Positions 52,245-61,341 are shown, counted from the stretch's first letter. The stretch is DNA of 64,000 nucleotides from Bacillota bacterium (GCA_012728115.1 JAAYFS010000004.1:21584-85583), one strand, 5' to 3'. The notes: generated by a model from the letters alone, not told the origin. Program-made: numbers and translations.

Positions 52245-54053
52245 TTATTGTCTTAATGAAAGTCTGATATTGAGTTTCGATTCCTTTCCACCAAAAGGTT
52301 CAGTTGAAAAATACACCCAATCTCCAGGACTAATCGTTCCGCTATTTGTAATGTCAAGATGTGCTTCAATATAGTACGTTCCAGTCGGTAAAACAACTTC
52401 AAAGAAGCGATTGTTTATTTCCACATCGTAACGTGAATTATCTTCACTGATAAAAGTAAGTTTTGTGTTATCTAGGTTAGCCTCAGTAATCGCAGCATAG
52501 GCATTTATCAATCTCGTTCCAGGATAATCTAGGTCTAATTCAATCCCAGTGTCCCAGAGTATTCTTTTGAGAGTCTCGGAATCGGAAACTCCATTGTTGG
52601 CCTTAAGTAAAGCTGCCAAACCTGTTACAAGTGGTGCCGCCATAGACGTTCCCGATAATTCTCCGTAAGCTTGGACTTCAGAGGTTTTGAAAGTACTCCA
52701 GATATTCACCCCTGGTGCATAGATCTTAACGCCGTCCCCAGATTCATAGTAGTACCAACGAATGTGAGATTTATTAGTTGCCCCTACTGCGATTACTTCT
52801 TCATAACGAGCTGGGTAGATAAAACCTTTGTTTCCAGCTGCGGCGATAATAATGATTCCCTTATCGTGCGCTTCTTTGATGCACTCGTGTAAGTAACTTG
52901 ATTCCTGAGTTCCGCCAAGACTTATATTGATTATATCTACTTCAAATTCAATCGCTTTTTTAATGCCTTCAGCCAAGGACTCTACGGTTGCATTCCCCTT
53001 GTCGCTAAAGACTTGAATCGGAATAAGATTTACATCCCAGGTGGCGCCAGCGATCCCTATTCGGTTATTAGTCGTGGCTCCTATTATTCCAGCTACATGG
53101 GTCCCGTGGCTATTCTTACTTGTATCCACTACTTTATTATTCTTAGCGATAACATTATAAGCGTTTTGTTTGTCGATATTTGCCTGGAGATCAGGATGGT
53201 TAATATCTACTCCTGTATCAATTACTGCTATTGAAATGTTAGGTGAGTCATTAGTAATACTCCAGGCTTCTGGGAGATAGATAGCCTCTAGATTCCATTG
53301 CTTATCAAAGAATTGATCGTTAGGTTCGATTCTTTGTTGAGTTCGTTGAGTATGATTAGTAGCTAAAGTAGTTTGATTACTGAGATTTGCTAAGGAGAAG
53401 TAATATTCGTTTATGTATACTTCTTCGATCGCAGGATGGTTGCGTGCTCGTTGATAAAGGTGGTCAATATCATCGTCTTCTTTTACTCGAAATTTGATTA
53501 ATTCTAGATATTCGTTTATGGTATATTCTAGGGCGTCTAGCTCAATCATCAAATTCTCTAGTTCCGAACCACTCTTCAGTCTAGTTCTTACTAAGATTTC
53601 CTTTGGACGTTCGATAACACTTAGCTCTTCAATAGACGTTGAACGTATACTAGATATACCAAAATCAACTAAGGCATAATCAACTCTTCCTGACACTATA
53701 GTTTCGTTTTTCGCTAAAATGGAGATGCTTAACTCTGTCCTTGCGGTGCTAAGCGATAAAATCTCATGATGGGACCAGTATTCATCATGAGAGATTTCCA
53801 ACCATAATGGGAATGTATTTTTCAAGACGCTGAATTCAAAATATCCTTGGTTGTCAGTTTTATGTACAAGATTTACTTTGGTACCAGAGTAATCGGTTAA
53901 GTATACTGTAGCTTCGACAATCGGTTCGTTTGCATAATTTAATACATAACCCGAGACTTTAAGATAGTCGCTGTTTGGAGTTTTATTGGATCCAAAAAGG
54001 CAGCCAGATAAAAACAGGGTGAGGATTAGAATAGTAACCTTTAACCGAGACAT
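52245..54053 (-). CDS. Subtilisin-like (S8) serine protease lipoprotein
   Basis: A 602-residue predicted lipoprotein: signal peptide with lipobox LSGC, Cys18. An N-terminal carboxypeptidase-regulatory-like beta domain follows (about 30-115, YVLNYANEPIVEATVYL), then a stretch resembling an inhibitor I9 propeptide (about 150-215), and the S8 catalytic domain with Asp279 (AVIDTGVD), His316 (SHGTHVAG) and Ser470 (GTSMAAP). A small C-terminal beta domain ends it. It is likely anchored to a membrane facing the periplasm or outside and processes proteins there. It reads leftward, opposite to its neighbours. Confidence 0.9.
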   Translation of the reverse strand: MSRLKVTILILTLFLSGCLFGSNKTPNSDYLKVSGYVLNYANEPIVEATVYLTDYSGTKVNLVHKTDNQGYFEFSVLKNTFPLWLEISHDEYWSHHEILSLSTARTELSISILAKNETIVSGRVDYALVDFGISSIRSTSIEELSVIERPKEILVRTRLKSGSELENLMIELDALEYTINEYLELIKFRVKEDDDIDHLYQRARNHPAIEEVYINEYYFSLANLSNQTTLATNHTQRTQQRIEPNDQFFDKQWNLEAIYLPEAWSITNDSPNISIAVIDTGVDINHPDLQANIDKQNAYNVIAKNNKVVDTSKNSHGTHVAGIIGATTNNRIGIAGATWDVNLIPIQVFSDKGNATVESLAEGIKKAIEFEVDIINISLGGTQESSYLHECIKEAHDKGIIIIAAAGNKGFIYPARYEEVIAVGATNKSHIRWYYYESGDGVKIYAPGVNIWSTFKTSEVQAYGELSGTSMAAPLVTGLAALLKANNGVSDSETLKRILWDTGIELDLDYPGTRLINAYAAITEANLDNTKLTFISEDNSRYDVEINNRFFEVVLPTGTYYIEAHLDITNSGTISPGDWVYFSTEPFGGKESKLNIRLSLRQ

Positions 54054-54182
54054 ATTGCTTGACCATCCTTAGCATTTATTAAAGTTCACCTAAGGTATTC
54101 GCTAAATAAATTTAATATCCTATTTAAAGGACTACGTTCTAATTTACCGAAATTGATCTTGAATAGGAGGAGAGATTTAATA

Positions 54183-55010
54183 ATGATTAAACTAGTAGCT
54201 ATAGATATCGATGATACCTTGATCAATGCAAACCTAAGGATTCCTGAGGAAAATATAAGAGCTATTCGTAAAGTGATTGAGGCAGGCGTGGTGGTAACCT
54301 TTGCAACTGGAAGAATGCACGTTTCTGCATTACCATTTGCCAAAGAGATCGGTTTCAGTTCTCAATTACCACTGATCACCTATAACGGGGCGATGGTACG
54401 AAGGGTAGATGGTGAATTAATCCATCATACCCCTTTGAATAAGGAACTCTGTATAGATATCGTGAAGCAAAGTCTCGAAAACAACTGGACTATCAATGCC
54501 TACTACGATGATCGAGTTTACGTCAATAAGTATAATCACTATATTCGTCAATATGAGACACTTGCTAGGGTTGAAGCAACCGAAGTCAAAGAGTTTTTAG
54601 ATTTTGTTCAGGACGAAGAAAAAGAGTTTTCTAAACTTCTGATCATTGATGAAGCTCAAGAAATTGCAAAACGTAAGGAATATTTACGTGATCGATATGG
54701 CAAGAACGCTCAGATCGTTAACTCGAAGGATATCTATATTGAAATCACGGATCCATTAGCAACGAAAGGAGTTGCGCTGGAAAACCTCGCAACTAAATTG
54801 GGAATTGATCAGTCCGAAGTAATGGCTATTGGGGATAGTGGAAACGATATTTCAATGCTAAAATTTGCGGGAGTAGCCGTTGCGGTTGCAAATGCATCCG
54901 CAAAGGTGCAAAGTTATGCAAGTTTTGTAACAACGAGCAATGAAGAGTGCGGTGTAGCTGTGGCATTGCAAAAATATTTTCCAAATTTATTCGGAAATTG
55001 CCAAATCTAA
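54183..55010 (+). CDS. Cof-type HAD hydrolase
   Basis: A 275-residue HAD-superfamily IIB phosphatase. The nucleophile motif is AIDIDDTLI, motif II is VTFATGRM, the lysine is in the DPLATKGVAL segment, and motif IV is MAIGDSGNDISML; a cap domain lies between. Such Cof/YwpJ proteins dephosphorylate sugar phosphates or cofactors such as FMN or pyridoxal phosphate. The substrate is not evident, but the adjacent sugar-transport genes make a sugar phosphate plausible. The AGGAGGAGA ribosome binding site fits ATG 54183, not the upstream TTG 54153. Confidence 0.92.
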   Translation: MIKLVAIDIDDTLINANLRIPEENIRAIRKVIEAGVVVTFATGRMHVSALPFAKEIGFSSQLPLITYNGAMVRRVDGELIHHTPLNKELCIDIVKQSLENNWTINAYYDDRVYVNKYNHYIRQYETLARVEATEVKEFLDFVQDEEKEFSKLLIIDEAQEIAKRKEYLRDRYGKNAQIVNSKDIYIEITDPLATKGVALENLATKLGIDQSEVMAIGDSGNDISMLKFAGVAVAVANASAKVQSYASFVTTSNEECGVAVALQKYFPNLFGNCQI

Positions 55011-55080
55011 ATCAGTATGATATTATGAATATATCTATGCAAAAATAAACTAACTATGTTGCAGAGAGGGGATAATACGG

Positions 55081-56196
55081 TTGGCAGGAGTGTTATTAAC
55101 TAACGTAACCAAACATTACGGAAACGTTGTTGCAGTCAATGGTATCAACTTAGATATTAAAGACAAAGAATTCATTGTTTTCGTAGGTCCATCTGGTTGT
55201 GGGAAATCCACTACCTTAAGGATGATCGCTGGTTTGGAGGAAATCACTGGCGGTACCATCAGTATTGATGAAACAGTAGTAAACGATGTTCCTCCAAAGG
55301 ACAGAGATATTGCAATGGTATTCCAAAACTATGCTCTGTATCCACACATGGACGTATATAACAACATGGCTTTTGGTTTAAAGTTGCGCAAACTTCCGAA
55401 ATTGGAAATCGATCGGCGAGTACAAGAAGCTGCAAAGTTACTCGGACTTGAGACTCTGTTCGATCGCAAACCTAAGGAATTGTCAGGTGGACAAAAGCAA
55501 CGTGTTGCTCTCGGACGAGCTATCGTGCGAGAACCAAAAGTGTTCTTGATGGACGAGCCATTATCAAACTTGGACGCTAAATTGCGGGTGCAAATGCGCT
55601 CCGAATTGACAAAACTCCATCAAAGACTGCAAACAACAGTTGTGTATGTTACCCACGACCAAACAGAGGCTATGACAATGGGTAACCGAATTGTAGTAAT
55701 GAAAGACGGATTGATTCTTCAAGTTGGATCACCACTTGAGATCTATAACCATCCAGCAAACGTGTTTGTAGCAGGATTTATTGGAAGCCCAGCAATGAAC
55801 TTCCTCAATGTTGTTCTAACTAAAGAGGGCGACGATTACGTTCTTTCCACTGAACAGTTCAAAATAACTGTTGCAAAAGAAAGAGCTGCTCAAATCAAAA
55901 ACATTGGTAAGTATGTAAATAAACCAGTTATCTTAGGAATTCGTCCAGAAGATATTAAAGATGTAGCAATGCTTGAAGAAGGTAGAAGTGCAGACATGGG
56001 AATGTTTGAAGCTAAAGTTGATGTTATCGAGCCAATGGGAGCAGAAGTTTTTGTCTACTTTACATCCGGTGAAAATGAATTCGTAGCAAGATTTGAAAAT
56101 GGTACAAAGGCAGCGATGGATGCAGAAATGAAAGTCGCTTTCGATATGAAAAAGATTCACTTATTTGACAAGGAAACAGAAGAAGTTATCCGTTAA
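55081..56196 (+). CDS. Sugar ABC transporter ATP-binding protein, MsmX/UgpC family (copy 1)
   Basis: A 371-residue ATPase of the MalK/UgpC/MsmX group that energises carbohydrate importers. Walker [14 protein letters not shown] is at about residues 38-50, the signature is [16 protein letters not shown], Walker [26 protein letters not shown]-terminal OB/TOBE regulatory region follows (ILGIRPEDI, EPMGAEVFVY). No permease or binding protein is adjacent, so it probably serves several importers, as MsmX does in Bacillus. The start is TTG. A near relative lies at 60186-61328. Confidence 0.93.
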   Translation: MAGVLLTNVTKHYGNVVAVNGINLDIKDKEFIVFVGPSGCGKSTTLRMIAGLEEITGGTISIDETVVNDVPPKDRDIAMVFQNYALYPHMDVYNNMAFGLKLRKLPKLEIDRRVQEAAKLLGLETLFDRKPKELSGGQKQRVALGRAIVREPKVFLMDEPLSNLDAKLRVQMRSELTKLHQRLQTTVVYVTHDQTEAMTMGNRIVVMKDGLILQVGSPLEIYNHPANVFVAGFIGSPAMNFLNVVLTKEGDDYVLSTEQFKITVAKERAAQIKNIGKYVNKPVILGIRPEDIKDVAMLEEGRSADMGMFEAKVDVIEPMGAEVFVYFTSGENEFVARFENGTKAAMDAEMKVAFDMKKIHLFDKETEEVIR

Positions 56197-56208
56197 TAAG
56201 GCGTTAGG

Positions 56209-56236
56209 GGCCGAGCATAATTGCTCGGCCTTTTTT
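56209..56236 (+). terminator. Terminator after the first MsmX-like ATPase gene
   Basis: GGCCGAGCA at 56209-56217 pairs with TGCTCGGCC at 56222-56230 around TAAT. Six T residues follow. Confidence 0.92.
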
Positions 56237-56237
56237 G

Positions 56238-56266
56238 TTTTTCAAAAAGATACGAAATGGTATAAA
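56238..56266 (+). promoter_or_regulatory. Weak candidate promoter of the first porin gene
   Basis: TATAAA at 56261-56266 is preceded at 17 bases by a poor -35 (TTTTTC at 56238-56243). If used, the porin leader would be about 310 bases, similar to that of the second porin gene. Confidence 0.3.
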
Positions 56267-56296
56267 TTACTATCCTCATTTGAGCAGGAAAAGCAA

Positions 56297-56350
56297 ATGA
56301 AAAAAAGAATATTAATAGCGTCGAACGTGCTAACTTATGTTAGTCAGTAA
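56297..56350 (+). other. Short open frame in the porin leader resembling a signal-peptide start
   Basis: An ATG at 56297, preceded by AGGAAAAG, opens a 17-residue frame, MKKRILIASNVLTYVSQ. The first six residues equal the start of the second porin precursor (MKKRILLL). It may be a leader peptide or the remnant of a former porin gene; it may also be chance. Confidence 0.3.
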
Positions 56351-56398
56351 GACAAAGATTTTCAAATTTATCACTGCTGATTGAAGCCTGAGACAAAG

Positions 56399-56582
56399 AA
56401 AGGAGGTGCACCCCCGCTATTGTACTAAGGACGAAGTTAGCAAAGTGATGAATTCTACCAATCGCAGTAAAGGAACTTCGAAACAGAGGAAACATGGATA
56501 CTCAATTACGCAGTTCCTGTTTTAAAGCAACGAACATCGCCATATGTTGATTAGCTTTAATATTCAAGGGGGACAAATAAAA
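56399..56582 (+). promoter_or_regulatory. Structured 5' leader of porin gene 1 with CsrA-type motif
   Basis: The leader has the perfect anti-16S decamer AAAGGAGGTG at 56399-56408, far from the start codon at 56583. A stem AGGAACT (56471-56477) with AGTTCCT (56512-56518) encloses ACATGGAT at 56492-56499. An alternative stem, CGAAGTT (56432-56438) with AACTTCG (56474-56480), would exclude the first. Six GGA triplets are present. The arrangement recurs in the leader of porin gene 2. CsrA regulation is inferred. Confidence 0.5.
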
Positions 56583-57860
56583 ATGAAGAGTAGAATTATA
56601 GCTTTAACTCTTGCAGCTGTTATGGTACTGACAGTTCCAGTGCTTGCTGCAGGTATCGACCTTAATGGTAAAATTGCTACAAACTTAGAAATCGAAAAAA
56701 CAGATGAAGTAAGAGTTATTCCTAGTTCAGGCGTTGAACTAAATCTTGGTCTAAAGGCTGGCGAAAACAATGTTAGAGCTGGCGTAAATATTGGAATGGC
56801 TTCCGATGAAGATGAACAAGCTATTATGCCAACTGATTTAGTACTTCAATTCAAAAATGCTTTTATTGAAGCAGATGGTGCATTCTGGCATGGTGGTCCT
56901 GAAGCAACAACCAGATTTGGTCATCTAAAGATGAACTATGGACCATATGCAACTATTACTAACAGAAGTGGTGTTAGCATCAGCAATATGCAAATCGATG
57001 CCCTAACATTGAATGGTTTTTATGGTTTAGCTAACGCTGATAACCAAGACCTAGGTGGAATTAGAGCTGACTATACCTTAGATGATATCAGATTTGGTTC
57101 AGCAGTTATTCTTGGTGAAAAATTAAATATCGTTATGGATGCCGATGCAGCTTTAGCAGAAAACCTAATAGTTGGTGGAGCAGCTAGAGTTGAGTTAGCA
57201 GAAGAAGAACAAGAACACAATAAAGTATGGTCCGCGAAAGCTATTTACCGTCCAATGGATAACCTGGTTGTCCACGGTGGATATATGTCTATCACCGATG
57301 GTTGGGATCCAGAATGGATTTCTGCTGAATGGTTAGCAAAAGATCAAAACGGTCAAATTATTAGAAGCAATAACCAAGGTTTTGTAGTTGGACTTCAAAC
57401 TGAACAACAAGGCGTAAACATTAAAGCCGATTATGATCAAATCTTTGAAACAGCAGTCCTTGCTGCAGAAACAGATTACGAAGGATACAACCTAAACGTT
57501 AAGACCATTATCGATGTTCCTTCAATGGACGAAATGGCAACAAGATCAACCGAGTTTGGTGTTGAAAAACAATTCGAAATCCCAGGTGGAGTAGAACTCG
57601 ATGCTAGATACCAAGGTAAATATGTACCAGCTAACAAGAGACTCACTCATACACTTGGAGTAGGTACAACACTTGATATTATTCCTGCAATCGAAGGTCT
57701 TGCAATCGATGGTCAAGTTTCCTTCCATGAATTGAATCTTGATACAGTTGGTTACAAACTCAACGCTGAATTTGTAGCACCAAATGGAATCAACTTTGGA
57801 TTCGAGCATGAAAGAAACGTTGGAACAACCTTTAACGCTGGAATGACAGTCGAATTCTAA
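56583..57860 (+). CDS. Porin-like outer-membrane beta-barrel protein 1
   Basis: A 425-residue exported protein: signal peptide KSRIIALTLAAVMVLTVPVLAAG, then about sixteen alternating strands with Gly/Asn turns (LNLGLKAGENNVRAGVNIGMA, RFGHLKMNYGPYATI, VGGAARVELA). It ends GMTVEF, with the terminal Phe of Bam substrates. Size and pattern fit a trimeric porin type barrel. No S-layer homology domain is seen, unlike some Bacillota porins. The frame runs up to 56544, but AAGGGGGA just before ATG 56583 fixes the start. It lies between two sugar ATPase genes, so sugar passage is plausible but unproven. Confidence 0.78.
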   Translation: MKSRIIALTLAAVMVLTVPVLAAGIDLNGKIATNLEIEKTDEVRVIPSSGVELNLGLKAGENNVRAGVNIGMASDEDEQAIMPTDLVLQFKNAFIEADGAFWHGGPEATTRFGHLKMNYGPYATITNRSGVSISNMQIDALTLNGFYGLANADNQDLGGIRADYTLDDIRFGSAVILGEKLNIVMDADAALAENLIVGGAARVELAEEEQEHNKVWSAKAIYRPMDNLVVHGGYMSITDGWDPEWISAEWLAKDQNGQIIRSNNQGFVVGLQTEQQGVNIKADYDQIFETAVLAAETDYEGYNLNVKTIIDVPSMDEMATRSTEFGVEKQFEIPGGVELDARYQGKYVPANKRLTHTLGVGTTLDIIPAIEGLAIDGQVSFHELNLDTVGYKLNAEFVAPNGINFGFEHERNVGTTFNAGMTVEF

Positions 57861-57886
57861 AAATAGCACAAAGATAAGGGAAATTT

Positions 57887-57909
57887 AGCGTCCTGCAAAG
57901 CAGGACGCT
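57887..57909 (+). terminator. First hairpin after porin gene 1
   Basis: AGCGTCCTGC at 57887-57896 pairs perfectly with GCAGGACGCT at 57900-57909 around AAA. Only TTCCT follows, so it may stabilise the 3' end rather than terminate. Confidence 0.65.
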
Positions 57910-57941
57910 TCCTAAAGAAAAAAGTAAGCCCAAACACTAAG

Positions 57942-57979
57942 TAGGACGATGTAGAAATACATCGTCCTATTAATTTTTT
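57942..57979 (+). terminator. Second, stronger terminator after porin gene 1
   Basis: TAGGACGATGTA at 57942-57953 pairs perfectly with TACATCGTCCTA at 57958-57969 around a GAAA tetraloop. A run of six T residues follows at 57974-57979. Confidence 0.88.
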
Positions 57980-58006
57980 GTTAAAATAAAGAAGGAATGT
58001 TAATTT
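57978..58006 (+). promoter_or_regulatory. Candidate promoter of porin gene 2
   Basis: TTGTTA at 57978-57983 and TAATTT at 58001-58006 are 17 bases apart. It would give a leader of about 290 bases before the porin start at 58303. The -35 box overlaps the T tract of the preceding terminator. Confidence 0.5.
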
Positions 58007-58149
58007 TAATAGAGAAGTATAAAATGGGCCTTCCTTCTATCAGAAAAAAATTTTTCAAAATCCGGGCTTTTAAGGAGGAATTAGTCGGGAAGTGTCTAAT
58101 AAATGACTAGGTAAACTAGTGTATTTCTTCCGGAAGGTTAACTGGGAGG

Positions 58150-58302
58150 AAAGGAGGTGCCCGTTCAGTTGCCAGTAACCAGGACAAGGAAGAAAGAAAG
58201 CATTATCGTACGCTACGTAAGGAAAAAGGAAACAAGGATACTTTTTCCCTAAGGTTACGATGATGCACCATTATTACTCAAAAAAACTGAGGGGGAAATA
58301 TA
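58150..58302 (+). promoter_or_regulatory. Structured 5' leader of porin gene 2 with CsrA-type motif
   Basis: AAAGGAGGTG at 58150-58159 lies about 145 bases before the start. An outer stem CATTATCGTA (58201-58210) pairs with TACGATGATG (58256-58265, one G-U), and an inner stem GGAAAAAG (58221-58228) with CTTTTTCC (58241-58248) closes a loop holding ACAAGGAT (58232-58239), a near-ideal CsrA core. Nine GGA triplets occur from 58145 to the start. The decamer and hairpin-borne motif are shared with porin gene 1, while stem sequences differ. The real ribosome binding site is GAGGGGGAAA. Confidence 0.55.
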
Positions 58303-59625
58303 ATGAAAAAGAGAATTTTATTACTTACTCTTGTGCTCGTAATGGCACTCAGCAGCAGTGTTTTTGCTGGTGTAACTTTACATGGTAACCTCCATGTTGA
58401 GTTCTTAAGCTATGACTACGAATTCTTTAACAACGATAAAACTCATTTCTGGCACTGGTGGAACCTCCACTATTACTTTGCTAACAATGATGGCGCTAAC
58501 TGGAGCGTTGACGGTCGTTTCCACAGATACGCAATGGGAGACGATTACGGTCTCGAGTGGTGGAACATCAACATCAACGACCAACACTTCAACTTAAAAG
58601 TTGGTAACCGTGTTGACTACGGCTGGAGAGGTGACAACTTCGGCTTTATCAGCGTTGGTGGATGGCGTGATACAGAGCAAGCAGTCCTTACCGTTCCAGT
58701 TCAAGACGTAGCTAACGTTATCGTTGACTACCACAGAGGAACAGCTGCTACCGCTTTTGCTACCTTCAACTTTGCTGGTAATTCCTTTGGTGTTGCTGGA
58801 CAAAAGAGAACTGACTCTAAAAAGGATACCGTAAACGTTTATGGTACATTTAACCTTGACGTTGCTACCATTAACGCTATCGCTGGTATCACAACCACAG
58901 CTGAAGACAAGAATCTTGCATACGGTGTAAGAGCATACGTTCCATTTGACGGTGGTTCAGTAGAAGCTCAATACACTTCTAAGGACGTTAACTACCTCAA
59001 TGGTAACGCAACTGGTGCTTACGCAAAGGTTAACTTCTTCCAAGATTCTTTCACAACTGAAGCTCGTGTAGACCTCTGGGGTCCAAAAGCTGGTTTAACC
59101 GATACAAAAGTTAGTGGTAACGTAGTATATGAAAATACTTACAGAGCAGAAGCATATCATCAATTCAATAAAAATAATGCTAACACCAGCACTGGTTTAA
59201 CTGCGTTCTATCGCGCTCCTGGTGTTACCACCTGGTGGCATGACATGCACTTGGATTGGGTATGGCACACCTTACCAGGCTTCGGAGCTCGTGCTGACGT
59301 AAGACAAATCGTTACTGACGCTACCGTTTATGAAGCTGACGTAAAAGTTGCTGGTCCATTTGGTGACGGTTTAGGTGCATACCGCGTTCAAGGATTCTAC
59401 AAGAGCGCTGACAAATCATTCAATGCCGTTGCAGATGCTAAGATCGTTGCTTCCGATAAGGTTACCATTTGGCCAACAGTTGGATATAACTTCGCTACCG
59501 AAGACGTAACTTTACAAGGTAAAGTTGAGTACAAGATCGGTACTGGTGGCACACTCATTACAACAACCGCTAAGTACAATACTGGCGGAAAATCATTCCA
59601 TTCAAAAGTTACCATCCCATTCTAA
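58303..59625 (+). CDS. Porin-like outer-membrane beta-barrel protein 2
   Basis: A 440-residue exported protein with signal peptide KKRILLLTLVLVMALSSSVFA and a beta-barrel pattern throughout. The first 120 residues are very rich in Trp, Tyr, Phe and His (FWHWWNLHYYF, GLEWWNININDQ), which suggests aromatic girdles or a sugar-binding constriction. The C terminus reads FHSKVTIPF, again with a terminal Phe. Codon choice (GGT, AAC, GTT) suggests high expression. It is a likely major outer-membrane protein and partner of porin 1. Selectivity cannot be told from the sequence. Confidence 0.78.
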   Translation: MKKRILLLTLVLVMALSSSVFAGVTLHGNLHVEFLSYDYEFFNNDKTHFWHWWNLHYYFANNDGANWSVDGRFHRYAMGDDYGLEWWNININDQHFNLKVGNRVDYGWRGDNFGFISVGGWRDTEQAVLTVPVQDVANVIVDYHRGTAATAFATFNFAGNSFGVAGQKRTDSKKDTVNVYGTFNLDVATINAIAGITTTAEDKNLAYGVRAYVPFDGGSVEAQYTSKDVNYLNGNATGAYAKVNFFQDSFTTEARVDLWGPKAGLTDTKVSGNVVYENTYRAEAYHQFNKNNANTSTGLTAFYRAPGVTTWWHDMHLDWVWHTLPGFGARADVRQIVTDATVYEADVKVAGPFGDGLGAYRVQGFYKSADKSFNAVADAKIVASDKVTIWPTVGYNFATEDVTLQGKVEYKIGTGGTLITTTAKYNTGGKSFHSKVTIPF

Positions 59626-59647
59626 GAATGAATTGGATTTGGTTAGA

Positions 59648-59674
59648 AAGAGCCTGGTTTCCAGGCTCTTTTTT
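59648..59674 (+). terminator. Terminator after porin gene 2
   Basis: AAGAGCCTGG at 59648-59657 pairs perfectly with CCAGGCTCTT at 59661-59670 around TTT. The T run continues to 59674. Confidence 0.92.
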
Positions 59675-60185
59675 CATTATTAACCTCCAGTGATTCCCAG
59701 GTAAATAAAATGTAAAAAAATCGACTTGAAAAAAAGGATATCATGATCCTTTGTGGAATAGTGGAATAAGAGAGATAATATTGTTATATAAACATCCTAA
59801 CTGGTTTTATATACATGAAAACAATCAGAAAAAGGATAGAAACATGTGTTTCAGCTTATACGTAATGACATTATTACAAAGGTTTTTTGTGATGACTGCT
59901 GTAAGTATCGATCTCTCTAAAATTTGCGAAAACCATTTAGATATATATTTTCTCAGGGGGTGATTTTCGTAGTTCCTGGCTATGTAGAGCTGGTCTGCAT
60001 AGCGTTTATGTGTTATTAGTAATAATGGTTCTGCTAGTCAATAATTTAAATATATTTTGGAAGTGAGCAAAGATTTTTTTGGCGAAAACCAGAAAACTTT
60101 TACTTCCTTCTCTTGTAGTGAAGAGTGGAATCATTATGATAGAATTATGTACGAATGTACTATGAATCACGAAGGAGGTTAAAAG
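59675..60185. other. Intergenic region before the second ATPase gene
   Basis: About 510 A/T-rich bases. A seven-base inverted repeat, AAAGGAT at 59733-59739 with ATCCTTT at 59746-59752, could be an operator. A 70-codon frame at 59751-59963 has no good ribosome binding site and an unconvincing composition. Downstream, GAAGGAGG (60172-60179) serves the ATPase gene. No clear promoter was found. Confidence 0.5.
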
Positions 60186-61328
60186 ATGGGTAAGGTTGTA
60201 TTAGAGAACGTTACCAAGAAATTTGGAAATGTTATTGCTGTAAATAACGCAAACCTGGAAATTAGAGATAAAGAATTCCTTATTCTTGTCGGTCCATCTG
60301 GATGTGGAAAATCAACGACATTGAGAATGGTTGCTGGATTAGAGGATATTTCAAGTGGAAACATCTACATTGATGATAAAATCGTTAATGATGTTCCACC
60401 AAAAGATAGAGATATTGCAATGGTATTCCAAAACTACGCTCTATATCCTCACATGGATGTTTTCAATAATATGGCTTTCGGTCTTAAGTTAAGAAAATTC
60501 CCTAAGCTTGAGATTGAAAGAAGAGTTAAAGAAGCTGCTAAGTTACTCGGTATCGAGAACTTGATGGAAAGAAAACCGAAGGAACTATCTGGAGGTCAAA
60601 AACAACGTGTAGCTGTTGGTAGAGCTATCGTTCGTGAACCAAAAGTATTCTTGATGGATGAGCCTTTATCAAACCTAGACGCGAAGCTTAGAGTACAAAT
60701 GAGATCGGAGTTAACTAAGCTTCATAATAGACTTCAAACTACCATGATTTATGTTACTCACGACCAAACAGAGGCTATGACCATGGGTGACAGAATTGTA
60801 GTTATGAAGGATGGATTCATTTTACAAGTCGGTGCTCCATTAGAGATCTATAACCACCCAGATTCAGTCTTTGTAGCTACATTTATCGGTAGCCCAGCAA
60901 TGAACGTTGTTGAAGCAATCTTAACAAAAGATGGCGATAGCTACTGGGTTGAAAATATGGAGCGCACCTTTAGATTGAAGATTCCTAAGGAAAGAGAAAA
61001 CTATTTCGAAAACCTCGAAGATTATGTTGATAGAGAGATCCTTTTCGGAATCCGCCCTGAAGATATCGATGACTTCGAAGATCGCGGTGAAGAATCAGAA
61101 GACTATTCCTTTACCGCTATGGTTGATGTTTTGGAGCCAATGGGTGCGGAGACTTTCTTATACCTTTCTTTCGGTGACGAGTTGGAATTCGTTGCTCGTG
61201 TTGATTCAACCTCAAGAGCAAAAGCCCTTGAACAACACAAAGTTATCGTTAACATGTCTAAGTGCCAATTGTTCGATAAGGATACAGAAGAAACCCTCCG
61301 CAAGAAGGGACGTATCTTTAGAGACTAA
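60186..61328 (+). CDS. Sugar ABC transporter ATP-binding protein, MsmX/UgpC family (copy 2)
   Basis: A 380-residue paralogue of the ATPase at 55081-56196, nearly identical around the nucleotide site ([44 protein letters not shown]) but diverged in the C-terminal regulatory domain (about 235-380), which is more acidic and ends in a Lys/Arg-rich tail. As with copy 1 there are no permease genes beside it. The two copies flank the porin pair. Differences in the C-terminal domain may reflect different regulation or permease partners. GAAGGAGG precedes the ATG. Confidence 0.93.
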   Translation: MGKVVLENVTKKFGNVIAVNNANLEIRDKEFLILVGPSGCGKSTTLRMVAGLEDISSGNIYIDDKIVNDVPPKDRDIAMVFQNYALYPHMDVFNNMAFGLKLRKFPKLEIERRVKEAAKLLGIENLMERKPKELSGGQKQRVAVGRAIVREPKVFLMDEPLSNLDAKLRVQMRSELTKLHNRLQTTMIYVTHDQTEAMTMGDRIVVMKDGFILQVGAPLEIYNHPDSVFVATFIGSPAMNVVEAILTKDGDSYWVENMERTFRLKIPKERENYFENLEDYVDREILFGIRPEDIDDFEDRGEESEDYSFTAMVDVLEPMGAETFLYLSFGDELEFVARVDSTSRAKALEQHKVIVNMSKCQLFDKDTEETLRKKGRIFRD

Positions 61329-61341
61329 GATTGAAAGCATT

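Noticed and set aside
56407..56523. Coding frame starting at the GTG of the AAAGGAGGTG decamer in both porin leaders
   Set aside because: The conserved GGAAACAnGGATACT block is read in different frames in the two leaders, so RNA structure explains the similarity better than a peptide.
58024..58110. 28-codon frame in the leader of porin 2
   Set aside because: No ribosome binding site before the ATG and no similarity to the short frame of leader 1.
59751..59963. 70-codon plus-strand frame before the second ATPase gene
   Set aside because: No ribosome binding site, mixed composition and no family resemblance; probably chance in A/T-rich sequence.
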